Shown one piece after another: positions 23,401 to 34,198 of a stretch of DNA of 64,000 bases (the stretch's first letter is position 1; the number at the start of each line of letters is the position of its first letter). A program made the position numbers and the translations under genes. Location of the stretch: positions 134,015,575-134,079,574 of the forward strand of contig CM035163.1 of NCBI GenBank assembly GCA_020205615.1. The letters run 5' to 3'. The DNA is from Panax quinquefolius (Eukaryota > Streptophyta > Magnoliopsida > Apiales > Araliaceae). The notes under the pieces were generated by a model, which saw only the letters and a list, made by a program, of their open reading frames with translations, ran no database searches and was not told the DNA's origin.

Positions 23401-23867
23401 CGCCGTAAGTGGTTTTGCTCTCTCTTAAACTCCGGTGGTCCCGGCTCTTTGAATTGTTTAGCGGTGACCGCTTGAGAGTTTTCCGTGTTTCTACCTACGT
23501 TTTGGATGAGTCGCTCTACTTTCTTTGTTGCATAAATTGCATAAAGCCTCCGAAAATTTGATCATTCATCATTTGGTCGGTGTTGTTGTTTACGAGGATT
23601 GTCGCCTTCTGATGCACATTATCCTCGATTATTGATATGTGGTGAATCAACGATCGCTGCGCTCCATTCTATTCTCAACATTCTCGGATGTCATTTTCGA
23701 GATCTTGCACAAAACAAAAGGTTAATTGACATGTAACAAATTATCTCTATCTTGACCAACCAATAAAATAGCACATAAACTTAGGTAGGTCATACTAAAT
23801 GGCGAAGGTATTCCCGTCTCTCCCCTCTAGTACTATTCTCACATCTTAGCAGGGGATCATATCCTAA

Positions 23868-23880
23868 GCTCGATACCAAC
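23868..23880 (-). promoter_or_regulatory. primer binding site, iMet-tRNA-like
   Basis: Minus-strand TTGGTATCGAGC immediately follows the 5' LTR. It is one base short of the standard TGGTATCAGAGC complementary to the 3' end of initiator Met-tRNA. Confidence 0.75.
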
Positions 23881-26441
23881 CGTGGCGCCCCCAAAATTAG
23901 GTATACATCACCCATCTTGGGTGCGCCACTTACATGGTATGCAAATTTAAATACAACTTATTAACATAAGCGTAGGTATGCAATACGACATAAAGCGTGA
24001 GTTTAAATACAAATATCGCTCTACTAGATATTATACAAACTCAAAAAAAAAGTCCTCATTACAATTATTATCACACTATTTCACGAATAGTGAGGGACTA
24101 CTAATCTATCTTCGGACCATCACTTTCGTTTCCCAGGCTAAATCCCAGATTATATTCTCATTTCACGAAGAAACGGTGAAAGAAAGGGTGAGCTCAACTA
24201 GCCCAAGAAGAAATATTATGACTAAGATAATGCAGAATAAATTATCAATAGTCTTCAACAATGTTAAACGATAAAATACAATAGACAACCGGTTTAAGCT
24301 GCAGTGAATAAGCAATCCATTAAAAGAGTCAAGAGAAAAATAAAGTCTATTATCTTTTAGGTTTTAAAAGGTTTTTTTCATCATTTGTTATAAATGAGAC
24401 TCGACTTTAATAAATATTCCACATCATCGAATCACCCCTTACTTTACTGACCCGATGATATTCTTTAGTATCACGACCACAATTATTCATGCACTACTAC
24501 GGGCGAAGAATATTTGTGTATTCATTAATGGTCATGATCATGCCAACAATTGTCCACCAATGCACTACTCTGACCATCGAGGATTTTTATCACATCATTT
24601 GTAACATTATGGTCATGATTACACCGAATAGTCTCTCATCAAATCATACCAAGTCCATCTATACACTACTGAGCCACGAGATGACTTTCAACATAATATA
24701 AACATGAGGATGATGACAATGATATAAGAATTGAATAAAACAAGTTCAAGAATTATTTTATCTAGGAATTATTAACGTCCAAAATATCAACATGATCTTT
24801 GTTTTGTAGAGTAAAATTCAAGAATGATCGAAGAATATTTCCATGAAAAGATCTTTGGATGAAACGCAAATATCAAGGATATTCCACTAATTTCATGGAG
24901 TATAGAAGTCAAAGTTTTAACCAACCGGGTATAATAAAGAATAGAATAACAAAAGAAATCACCATGCATGCGATGAAATAGCCATGTGCGAGTTATTCAA
25001 CGAGATAATAAATAACGGAACCGAATTAAGTCCGGTGTAAAAGCGCATGAGCGAGGATGTTCCAACGAATAATAAAGAATGGAACCCGAACCGGCGTAAA
25101 ACACACAGGCATGATGTTCCAACGAATAATAATAAAAGATTTTAACCAGTCCTGTGTAAAACACACGCATGGATGTTCCAATGTATAATAATAATAAAGA
25201 TTTTAACCAGTGCGGTGTAAAACACATGAGACAGGATGTTCCAACGAATAATAATAGAAGAATGTCACCAAGTATAGGGTAAAAGCAGCATATACGAGTT
25301 ATTCTAACGAATAATAAGCGATGGAATAACAACAGTTCTCTTCATGAATAAGAAAGAATAACACCCCTTACATTTGGTAGGAGATTGAATCTGCGGAAAT
25401 AGTAGTAACAAAATACTCTTCTTCTTTCTCTTTATTCTCTCTATACTTTCTCTCTATATAAACTGAATGAATTAAGTGAAAATAATGAAGCCCTAGGCCT
25501 CTATTTATAGAAGATTTCTAGCTTAGCACTTTTCTTAGTGTGAAAAGGCAAGTGGCTTGACGACTAATGATGTGAAAATAAAAGTGGTTTGGCCTTTTGT
25601 AATGTGAAACGACAAGTGGTTCGACGTCTGGTAAAGGTAATTACTATTAACGAAGGTAAATACTATTGACGAAGGTAAATACTATTATTGACGAAGGTAA
25701 ATCTATTCACAAGGGTAATTACTTATTGATGAAGGTAATTACTATCGATGAAGGTAAATACTATTCACAAGGGTAATTACTATTGACGAAGAATAAATAC
25801 TATTGACGAAGAGACTCTTAGATGATGACATATGAGCCCCCATAAAATAATCAAACTTACCACAAATCATTTTATTTTTCATCAACACATATTTAATCTT
25901 TCAACAATTATTAATCATTTATAACTTGTCGTCTCAATTATTGATTTAATCTTATAACATATTATATGAGATGATATTGTGACAATAATTGAATCAATAA
26001 TATAAGAGATATGATCAAAGTGATTCTCATGAAGAATAATTGAGCATAAATTGAGTGACTTCTCACGTAAGCATCAATAATCAATACTGAGTGTCTTCTT
26101 ATGCAACCACGCCAGACATTCTTTGTTTTTACCACCGGGTAGTTCAATGGTTTAACTAGCGGTAACACCTCCGTAGTTATTTTTATAAAATATTTTTGTC
26201 GTTTTCTCAATCCGGCAATAATTACATTAATGGGGTCCACCAATGATTGGTAGTTATGCGAATATTCCTAACAAAAAAATATTCCCAGACCAAAGCGAAT
26301 ATTTTATAACAACTTGCATACTTTCTTGCGAATTTATAAATATTACCCATAACTATAACATTATATCAAATTTATTCCATAATATTCAAAATAATATTTA
26401 TAGAAAAATTCTTCTTTATTTATAAAAGCTGGGGTCTTACA
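23881..26441 (-). repeat. 5' LTR of the Tekay-type element
   Basis: Matches 16506-19052 along its length. Its inner edge reads CGTGGCGCCC instead of TGTGACGCCC, so the terminal CA is changed. Differences from the partner LTR are mostly 1-5 base indels clustered where C and G occur. Confidence 0.92.
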
Positions 26442-26446
26442 ATGGA

Positions 26447-26664
26447 AATGGAGTGACGATCCAATTTAGTAGTTGTAAATTTGTATAAATAGTACTCACT
26501 AAGCTGTAAAATTGTGTACAAATAATTATAATAAAGAATTGGTGTGTGTGATGTTGTACTATTCATAATATTGTAATAATTATAATTACGAAAATTTATG
26601 CATGTTATTTTGTATTTTTGATACCTAAATTGAGTTATATATACCTGAATTTGAGAGCGTCACA
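26447..26664 (+). mobile_element. old chromovirus-type LTR, right fragment
   Basis: Follows the ATGGA duplication and ends TATACCTGAATTTGAGAGCGTCACA, the decayed counterpart of the family end TATACCTATTTTGGGGGCGTCACA at 50759. With 9452-9841 and 11940-12085 it rebuilds the outline of one LTR split over 17 kb. Confidence 0.65.
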
Positions 26665-27315
26665 ACATAATCCTATCGTAACAACATTTGTTTTTAAAAT
26701 TATTTAAATCAGGAATATAAGACGGTACAAAATCCTTAACAATATATATTTTTTGTGAGTACAAGAAGTAAAGAATGATTTTTAAAAAAAACATTGCGAG
26801 GGAAGATTTTTTTTTTTTCCTTTCCTCGTTTAGAATTTAAAAAAGAAAAGTAAAGAAAGAAAGTATTTTTACCACAATATATTATATATACCCTTATTTA
26901 CTCAAAACATATTGTTGAAAGACTTAAGATACATAATTGAAATAATTTTTTTAAATTTTTATGAAGGATAAGATGAAAAAATTATAAAGGATAAGATGGG
27001 TATTACCAGACCTGCTATAAATTCTCGTGTCTCCAAATTTATAAAGAAGAAGGTTTACATAAAAACTCAAAGAAAGGATTTTTGAACTTATAATATAAAA
27101 ATGCATATACTTTAAAAGGTTTCCTTACCCTAAACCTATTTGGCCCATTCAAGGCCCTCTAGTCCTTTCCAATGCCCTCTATTTGTTTATCACACCCTTA
27201 TTTTTATCCATTTTCCATAATATTATTTGCCATATCGCATGCATTCGCATTTTCAGCATACTTCTCCAATGTGACATTCATCATTACCTTTTCATATTCC
27301 CCATTCATACTCATC
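26665..27315. other. AT-rich intergenic DNA
   Basis: No gene or bounded repeat was recognised. Confidence 0.5.
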
Positions 27316-27657
27316 ATATATATATATATATATATATATATGAAAAATCTCTAAAATGAACTGATTCGTTAATGAACTGATTATGACAACGGTTCGAATT
27401 ATTGTCATAGAATCGTCGTCCTATGTTATGGCGACGATTTTACGTTTATAACGATGGTTAGAACAGATTAAGCATAAATTTTGGTTCATTAACAAACAGA
27501 TTTAGTTAAAAAGAATCTCCGACGAACAACTATAGTGACGGGTTTGTTGAGTTAGCCTCTCCATGCTATGTGACGGGTTCATACAAATAACAAAAACTCA
27601 AAAAAGCTCGTCATGATAATTAATTAAAATCAACGGATCGATCAGTTGGAGAACAAC

Positions 27658-27707
<50 letters not shown>
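27316..27707. mobile_element. probable MITE between two TA microsatellites
   Basis: TA runs at 27316-27341 and 27673-27707 bracket ~330 bp with CTGATTCGTTAATGAACTG, ATGGCGACGATTTTACG and TGACGGGTT phrases, similar in style to the foldback at 9248. A (TC)n run precedes the right TA tract. Terminal inverted repeats are not clear. Confidence 0.45.
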
Positions 27708-27711
<4 letters not shown>

Positions 27712-28101
27712 GAAGACCGACACTATAAGATTGAAAATATTTTTACAACAGATCGTGACCCTCTATTTGTTAATAAACCTCCGTCCCAGTTTAATAACCT
27801 CCATTCGTTAATTTGTGATACAAAAGAAACACAATTCTTTATGATATTTGATGATTTACTTATGTTAAAAGACTAAAATCCAGCTAAAATGATGATTTAC
27901 TTATGTATGCGGCATAGCAAGTGTATACCTCAAGAAATTGACGAGTTTTTTCTGCAAAAGCAAACATGAATATATCAATTTCTTTTTTCTTCTTTTAATT
28001 AATTTCATTAGTCCAATGAATTTAGTCATAATTGTTTTGTGTCCTTGTGTTATCTTTTTCTACTAAAATATTATGTCCACTTTGGATGATAGGACCACTC
28101 T
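27708..28101. other. AT-rich intergenic DNA
   Basis: No gene. A short frame reading out of the TA tract is not credible. Confidence 0.5.
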
Positions 28102-28103
28102 TG

Positions 28104-28137
<34 letters not shown>

Positions 28138-28138
28138 A
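28102..28138. repeat. (CA)n(TA)n microsatellite
   Basis: CA repeats followed by TA repeats, directly abutting the left end of the Pack-MULE. Confidence 0.9.
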
Positions 28139-28313
28139 GGAAATAATCTATAACAAATATTTGCTATGAATTTAAATTGAACAAATAGCATCTTAATCGT
28201 TCATTCCATAAATCAAAGGTCCAGATTAAAAAAACAAACTCGCCGTACGCCAGACGACCTAGCATATGATCAAAAAAATTAAGATGCCATACGCCAGACC
28301 AACTAACGTATGG
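28139..28313 (+). repeat. left terminal inverted repeat of the Pack-MULE
   Basis: Pairs with 30992-31166 in inverted orientation, with roughly 90% agreement by eye. Confidence 0.88.
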
Positions 28314-28632
28314 TAGAAAAATAATTTTCGGACTAAATTGCCCCAATTCGTCTGATCGTTCAACTAGATTAGAATAGCAGAACCAATTCGTCTGATCGTC
28401 TGATCGATTCCTAAAGAAATCCAAATCCCCCTTTATGCGATTTCTAGCTGCGAGCACCCTCGATTCTTGCGACGATTCCCTAAACCAACCCTTCATCCTG
28501 CGATTTCGAACAGCAAACCCTCCCTTCATCCTGCGATTTGACTAACTTTTGGTTATTCGTTGATTTTGTAACTCGGTTACCAGTTTCAAAATGATTCAAT
28601 CTTTCGTATGTATATTTGGTTTGTATTGTTGT

Positions 28633-28890
28633 GAAACTTCTCAATGCCCCTAAACATTGGATGCTGGATAAACTTGGTGGTGCATTTGTAAGTAATTAAC
28701 TTGAATGCCCCAGTTTTGTTTTGAAGATTTTTTCTCATTACTTGATTTGAACCACACTTTAATTTTCTTTTATTCAGGGACTGCCTGCCTTTGATTCGTA
28801 TTCTGTGAAGTCCTGTTATTTTTATGCAACGCCATGTTCTTGTTGATGGGAAGGTTAGGACTGAGAAGACCTATCCAGCTGGCTTCATGG
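28633..28890 (+). pseudogene. captured fragment of 40S ribosomal protein S4 gene
   Basis: An exon at about 28633-28687 reads KLLNAPKHWMLDKLGGAF and stops at a GTAAGT donor. After an intron, the next exon (28778-28890, preceded by TTCAG) reads [20 protein letters not shown] near its end and is followed by GTATGC. These are the N-terminal part of eukaryotic ribosomal protein S4, a small-subunit protein. The first exon with the start codon is absent, about 25 codons between the two blocks are missing or garbled, and nothing after the GFM region is present. Keeping introns shows DNA-level capture. Confidence 0.88.
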
Positions 28891-29039
28891 GTATGCACAG
28901 TTCTTTTGTCATTTTATGATTCTTGGATTATATTCCCCTTAAAATGAACTTGTATGAGCAGCAGATAGAACAGTAATCTACTGAATAATTTCGCATGTGG
29001 TTTGGTCCAGGGGAGTTTATTTTAAGGATGCATGCTAAC

Positions 29040-29281
29040 TAACAAAAGTTGCAGGATTTCAGGTATTTTGTCTAGGCTTCGCTTCCATTATATAAAGATT
29101 AGAATAGCCACTTATATCGAATATATCTTTTTAGAATTGATTATTTAATTTTCAAAAAAGGACAGTCACATTAGTGTATATATTGTTGACAACAGATGCA
29201 AAGTTCAGAAGGACATTCGTGCCAAAAGCTTGCGTTGGACAATTACTGCTACATCTCTTTCTCCTGATCAACGTTTCATTG
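29040..29281 (+). pseudogene. captured fragment of a LEC14B-like WD40 gene
   Basis: VAGFQ lies at the end of one exon (about 29050-29066, followed by GTATTT). The next exon, 29163-29281, reads SHISVYIVDNRCKVQKDIRA then KSLRWTITATSLSPDQRF. This matches the plant LEC14B / DCAF-type WD40 proteins, whose usual wording is SHIRIYNVDKGWKVQKDI and SLRWTVTDTSLSPDQR. Relatives are WD-repeat adaptors for CUL4-DDB1 ubiquitin ligases. Only about 45 codons are present. Confidence 0.82.
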
Positions 29282-30227
29282 CAAGTTTGTGACAATTCAT
29301 TAAATTGAAAGTTTGTTGTCGGAACAAGAATGTCCTTACTTTGAACAATTGGGGTGCTTAGTCATAATTAAAGTCTTCATGAATTAGAACTCAGAATCAA
29401 TTTTTTTGCGGAAGGATTTATATTTAGTGTTAGCTGGACTTTTCCTGGTACTGCACTTAAATAGGGAATTAGTAAGGTTTTTTAACACTTAATATATTTG
29501 ATGAGATTGTTTGAACTACATTAATACTATTACTCCAGTCAAATGAGCCTAAATCCTGCTGAGCTGAAAAACAATTATGTATAAACCAGAGCATCAAAAA
29601 CTGTAACAGTTAAGTTATGAAAATTTAGTTAGCTAATGGAAATTTAAAATATATATAACTAGTATATCGGAAAGAATTAAGACTTGATCCATGTCAGGGC
29701 TGCAGTTGTGGTATCGTGACCTGCAATAAGCAAGGTCAATATGTTGTCCTTCAATTGTGTATCTGTTAGTTGGCGTTGTTGGTGTTTTTCCCCCTTTTTG
29801 TTTTGTTGCTGCATTTAATTAATTAATTTGTTCTTATTGATTAATAAGGCTTAGTCCGTGCACTCACTAGTTCATTTAGATAGCTTGATAATCTGTAAAT
29901 GTCGTTCTCATTCATTTTCCAACCAAAAGGAGCCAGAGGCCAGAGGCCAGTGCTTTGCTTCTGTATATGACTCGGTCATCTGTTTTATCTACTACTTTTT
30001 CGGTAATGAAAGCGTTACATGATTCTTTGCAGCGTTGATGCATGCATAAAACTCTTAGAGCAATTTAAGTCATACGAAGGGTTGTACTTCTTCCTGGATC
30101 ATATTTGAGCTCCAGATAAATGTTCTCTAATAAATTTGGTTTCTTTTGTGGGAGATTTCCATTTTTTATTTGTGCCTTTATGAATTTTGATATATGTAGT
30201 TCTTTATTGATTGATTGGTTTGTCTGC

Positions 30228-30372
30228 AGTGAGGATCCTGACATTCACTTTAAGTACATTGAGGCAGCTGCCTAGACCGGACAAATCAAGATAGGTTGAG
30301 CGTGTCCTGAAGATTTCATCAAAGGGCTTATCCTATCTGTCAGTTCTCTGCTTCCAGTTGAGCTCATTTAGT
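30228..30372 (+). pseudogene. captured fragment of clathrin heavy chain gene
   Basis: After a TCTGCAG acceptor the plus strand reads EDPDIHFKYIEAAA, a stop, TGQIK, a second stop and VERV, then joins directly to PEDFIKGLILSVSSLLPVE. Both are invariant blocks of clathrin heavy chain, the triskelion subunit of coated vesicles. In the real protein they are separated by roughly 70 residues, so an internal deletion or exon skip has occurred. The stops show it is not coding. Confidence 0.87.
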
Positions 30373-30991
30373 GGTAGGGCAGCTCTTCTTCAAGAAATGG
30401 CACTGAAGCTGTCCTATACGTTTTTTTGGGTTGATTGTCAATGCTTGGTAGTGAGTTTAGTTGATTAACAAAATATACATAGAATATATGTGGCACAGCT
30501 GTATCTGTGCAGATAGCTAAGACACATGATTTTATTTTGTTATTTTTTTTATTCATTTTTTTGGGGCGAAGAGGAATCTGGACTGTTAATTGCTAGTATG
30601 TTTTTAAAGAAATTTGGTCATATATATAATCTTCTCAAGCATTTGGATAAGCATTTCCTGATAAATATGTATTCTTTCATCTGGTGGACAATTTTTTTTC
30701 CATTAAAGTACACTGAATCTCTCTCTCACACACACACAAACATAGGCAGGGTTGTCATAAAGTTTTACTGAGCAGGTTAAAATTTTAAGCAAAAAACACC
30801 TTTAGCAACATTGAGTTGCAGAGCAGCTAAATCATGCTGATAAATCATCTAATGAAACTTTTAGGAAATAATATGAAGAAAAAAGTTGCCTTATCAGATA
30901 GCGTACTATTGGCTGGCATATTTGTTGGCCGTCAAACAAAATTGGGGGTAAAGTGCGTTGGGGGTAAAGTGGGCACGGAACATTCCATACA

Positions 30992-31166
30992 CCGTACGCT
31001 AGTTGGTCCGGCGTACGGCATCTTAATTTTTTTGATCATACGCTAGGTCGTCTGGCGTACGGCGAGTTTGTTTTTAAATTTGGACCTTTGATTTATAGAA
31101 TGGACGATTAAGATGCTATTTGTCCAATTTGGATCCATAGCAAATACTTGCTATGGATCATTTTCC
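30992..31166 (-). repeat. right terminal inverted repeat of the Pack-MULE
   Basis: Inverted partner of 28139-28313. Ends at TTTTCC just before the TA tract at 31167-31183. Confidence 0.88.
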
Positions 31167-31183
31167 ATATATATATATATATA

Positions 31184-31610
31184 CAATGGATCCTGTCCGG
31201 ACTCTCGGACAGGTCCAACATCCGGACCCTGAATTTTTTTTTTTTTTTTTAGAACAACTAAAAAAAATAAAATAAAATTATGGAACTGAAATTTTTCCAT
31301 AATAAAATGTTTTGGGCGTGATTTGGATACCTATACCAAAAAATGTATGTACAGTCTGCACAGACTATAAAGACATGTTTTGATATATGTATCCAAAACA
31401 CTGTATTATGTAAAAATTCAAGTTTCATAATTTTTTTTTTTTTTTTTTTAGTTATACAGACATGTTTTGATATATGCTAGGTAGGTGCATGGCTACCTTG
31501 GTCATTAGCGCAGTAATTGCTCCCCATGACCTATCTCATGGCCTGAAACTAGAATCTGCTGGGTTATATGGCGCAAAAAGTACAAGTGTGTACAGGTCTC
31601 ATTGTAGAGG

Positions 31611-31641
<31 letters not shown>
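31184..31641. mobile_element. foldback element between TA microsatellites
   Basis: TA runs at 31167-31183 and 31614-31641 flank the segment. Its left side has GTCCGGACTCTCGGAC and CATCCGGACCC. An inverted repeat with T/A-run ends (arms about 31265-31335 and 31370-31435, sharing AAAATGTTTTGG / CCAAAACACTG) folds around GTCTGCACAGAC near 31352. Confidence 0.5.
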
Positions 31642-31645
<4 letters not shown>

Positions 31646-31961
31646 GTCTGTATATTAATTTTTGGAGTTTGGACAGTTCAAAACTTCTTTTGCTTGTGAT
31701 AAATGAGAAAAGCGAGCAGTCTAAAAAGATTGGCCCTCTTTAAATATATTCTAGAAAAACAAATAATTGCCACCTCATCTCATAGCTAAGGCCTAGCTAA
31801 TTAATAGTGGATCGTTCTTTCGTCAACTCTTCAAATTTCTCTAATCCAATACTCCAAGCCACCAAATAAGTAATTCATATATCAAATATTCAAACTTTCG
31901 AATTAACCCCACAAGAAGTCTCTAGGCTGCATGCTTCAAAATTTCTTACTCAACCTACCCC
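31642..31961. promoter_or_regulatory. upstream region of the TMEM45-type gene
   Basis: No gene in this stretch; it holds the upstream DNA of the next gene. Confidence 0.4.
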
Positions 31962-31962
31962 T

Positions 31963-31970
31963 TATATAAA
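31963..31970 (+). promoter_or_regulatory. TATA box of the TMEM45-type gene
   Basis: TATATAAA within CCCCTTATATAAAACCC, about 160 bp before the ATG at 32128, followed by a CT-rich leader (TCTCTATCTCATCCC, CTCTTCCTCTTCAC) typical of plant 5' UTRs. Confidence 0.7.
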
Positions 31971-32127
31971 ACCCTTCTCTATCTCATCCCAATCTTCAAT
32001 ATATTCACCTCAACATTCTTTATTGCTATCACCTTTCTCCAACATCTCTTCCTCTTCACTTGACAATATCAACACAACAAGGGTCATTTAATTTCTCTTT
32101 TGTCCAAAAATATTATTTATATATCAA

Positions 32128-33066
32128 ATGGGTACTTTAGTGGGACATGTAGCACCTGGCTTTGGTTTCTTCGTAATTGGGCTTTGGCACCTTTTAAATC
32201 ATATCAAACTCCACGTCCTAAATCCAAAAACCTACAAATCTTTTCCATGGTTCCCTACTTCAAAAATTAGGTACTTAGAGCTCTTCTTGATCATGGGAGG
32301 TTGCACCATGTCCATAGCCATGGAGCTCTTCATCGGACCGGACCGCCACCAACCGCTCGACTCGGACGGCACCATCCCTTCCAACCATCTCCACAACTTT
32401 GAGCATTCCTCCATTTCATTCACTTTCTTCATTTATGCATTTTTCTCTATTCTTCTAGACAAAATTGGACCTAAAGCCCAATATGGACTTACACAACTTC
32501 TTGGAGGCATTGCTTTCGGCCAACAACTTCTTCTTTTTCACCTGCACTCGGCTGACCATATGGGGGTTGAAGGCCAATATCACATGCTCCTACAAATTGT
32601 TGTACTTGTTTCCTTTACCACAACTCTTTTAGGCATTAATTACCCTAAAAGTTTCTTGCTTAGCTTTGTTAGGTCACTTAGTATTTTGTTCCAAGGTCTT
32701 TGGCTAATGGACATGGGATTTATGCTATGGACACCAAAGTTTATTCCTAAAGGTTGCTTCTTGAATTTGGAAGAAGGTCACCATGTTGTAAGATGCCACG
32801 GTGATGAACCTCTTGACCGTGCCAAATCACTAGTAAATATTCAATTTAGCTGGTATTTAATTGGTGTAACAATTTTCGCGGTGTCACTTTATTTATTAGT
32901 ACTCAAATTTTACCCACAAGGAGTTGAATATCAATCCCTAACGAAATTGGAAGAGCAAGAAAAGGAAGATGTTGATATTGAGGCACAGAAGGAAAGAAAG
33001 TTGTACGATTCCAAGAGTTTTATTCATATGGGAAAATCATTTGCACCTATTGACATGGAAAGGTAA
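32128..33066 (+). CDS. TMEM45/DUF716 family multi-pass membrane protein
   Basis: The intact 312-residue single-exon frame begins MGTLVGHVAPGFGFFVIGLW, the usual start of plant DUF716 (TMEM45-like) proteins. About seven hydrophobic segments are seen near residues 8-24, 48-66, 92-112, 118-138, 152-170, 176-198 and 238-262. His-rich motifs conserved in the family are present: HNFEHSS near 87 and LFHLHSADHMGVEGQYHM near 135-152. The C-terminal tail is charged (KLEEQEKEDVDIEAQKERK) and probably cytosolic. Length fits the family (~270-320). The biochemical role of the family in plants is not established; some members respond to pathogens. It has its own TATA box and a 3' region with AATAAA-type signals near 33372. 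Confidence 0.93.
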   Translation: MGTLVGHVAPGFGFFVIGLWHLLNHIKLHVLNPKTYKSFPWFPTSKIRYLELFLIMGGCTMSIAMELFIGPDRHQPLDSDGTIPSNHLHNFEHSSISFTFFIYAFFSILLDKIGPKAQYGLTQLLGGIAFGQQLLLFHLHSADHMGVEGQYHMLLQIVVLVSFTTTLLGINYPKSFLLSFVRSLSILFQGLWLMDMGFMLWTPKFIPKGCFLNLEEGHHVVRCHGDEPLDRAKSLVNIQFSWYLIGVTIFAVSLYLLVLKFYPQGVEYQSLTKLEEQEKEDVDIEAQKERKLYDSKSFIHMGKSFAPIDMER

Positions 33067-33400
33067 AAAGAATAATTAATGAGAAAAAATCAAAAGGTTG
33101 ATGGGATTAGGTATATATGCTTTTAGAAGATTATATTGCTTTAATTATTTGTGTACGCACTTTGTTTGATTAAGCCTACAAAATGTTGGCTTGTTAAGTA
33201 AAAAGGAGGGAAAATTAATTGTGATAGTGTAGTTGGTTTGAATGATGGCTTTTAGCTAGATTAGTGGTGAGGTCATTAATTAAGCTTGTTTGTATGTATA
33301 GAATAGCTAGGGGAATTGTTTGTTTGATTCCTAAAAGCACCAAAATTGTATAAAGGTTCATTGTTGTATTAAATAAATTATTTTTATTTTAATAACGTGT
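33067..33400 (+). terminator. 3' UTR and polyadenylation region of the TMEM45-type gene
   Basis: T/A-rich tail after the stop at 33066. AAATAAATTA near 33371 and TTTTTATTTTAATAAC suit plant near-upstream poly(A) elements. The exact cleavage site cannot be told. Confidence 0.45.
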
Positions 33401-33822
33401 TATAATTCAAATTCTCATTTTTATAGACAGTATTAATATTGGATTAAATTAATTAAAAATCTTAAAATTAAGTAATGTATGCCAATCCACCAAGTTAAAA
33501 AGTATCATTGCATTCTAAGTTTTTGGAATTGTGTAATTGTTTTCTAAGAAATGCGGAGCTGCCTTACCTTAAACTCAAATTATTATAGCAAGCACTCTCC
33601 TACTCTATCTATCTAAAAGTCCATTATAGGGCTTCCGATAAGTAAATTTTCTCAAGGTGACAAAGAGCCAAGCAAGCTGACATGCACACGAGACAGGGGG
33701 GCTCTTGGGAAATTTTTATTATCTTTAGTGTGATTAAATGTTTCTGTTCCGATTTTGATAGGTGCGCTTGACATGGCATTTCCACGTTAAATAATATTTT
33801 ATTTTGGTTATTGTCCTATTAT

Positions 33823-34198
33823 GGGCCTCTTTGGAAATGGTTTATTTTAAAATAACTCACAATTAAGTTAAAATATAAGTTGAGATATAAGTTGTTTAAA
33901 GTTATGACTTATAAGTAAAAGTATTTGACATCAATTTGACTTAGAAGTCATAAATTAAGTTAAAACAAGCTATGAATGTGTTCAGCTCACATTGACTTAT
34001 AAGTTAACATAAATGTAAAGATTACTAAAAATGACATTAATAAAAAGAGGCACAAAATAGACATTACATTTGGTCAAACTAACTTATTTTAAAAGGACTT
34101 ATAAGTCATTTTTAAATAAGTCACAAATAGTTACTAATTATTCTTTGGACTTAAAACACAACTTATAAGTTAAAAAATAAGTTGTTGCCAAACACCTT
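33823..34198. mobile_element. hAT-like foldback MITE
   Basis: The left end GGGCCTCTTTGG and the inverted right end AAGGTGTTTGGCAAC are the style of hAT MITEs (GGGTGTTTGGCAA). The inside is rich in ACTTATAAGT words in both orientations, so it folds back. The 8-bp target duplication could not be confirmed. Confidence 0.55.

Larger units (their letters stand above)
16506..26441 (-). mobile_element. complete Tekay-type chromovirus LTR retrotransposon, decayed coding region
   Basis: Two long direct LTRs (16506-19052 and 23881-26441) enclose a 4.8-kb interior transcribed on the minus strand. TSD ATGGA is present at 16501-16505 and 26442-26446. Next to the 5' LTR the minus strand reads TTGGTATCGAGC, close to the initiator-Met tRNA primer site TGGTATCAGAGC. 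Before the 3' LTR is the purine tract AAGAAGGGAGGT. Domain order is gag, zinc knuckles, protease, RT, RNase H, integrase, chromodomain, which is the chromovirus order; RT and LTR style suggest the Tekay/Del lineage. Many frameshifts, so not autonomous as read. Confidence 0.93.
28139..31166 (+). mobile_element. Pack-MULE carrying fragments of three host genes
   Basis: Inverted repeats of 175 bp end the element: left 28139-28313 and right 30992-31166. The left reads GGAAATAATCTATAAC..., the right on the other strand GGAAAATGATCCATAGC..., and both contain AAATAGCATCTTAATCG, AATCAAAGGTCC and the CGTACGCC block. Both ends sit in TA microsatellites, so a 9-bp TSD cannot be distinguished. The interior has no transposase but holds exon pieces of ribosomal protein S4, a LEC14B-like WD40 protein and clathrin heavy chain, all in plus orientation with remnants of introns. 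Long TIRs plus captured genomic exons define a Pack-MULE. Confidence 0.85.

Noticed and set aside
30526..30771. 81-residue plus-strand frame at the end of the Pack-MULE
   Set aside because: Low-complexity Phe/Tyr-rich composition, no similarity to a captured gene, and no conserved start context.
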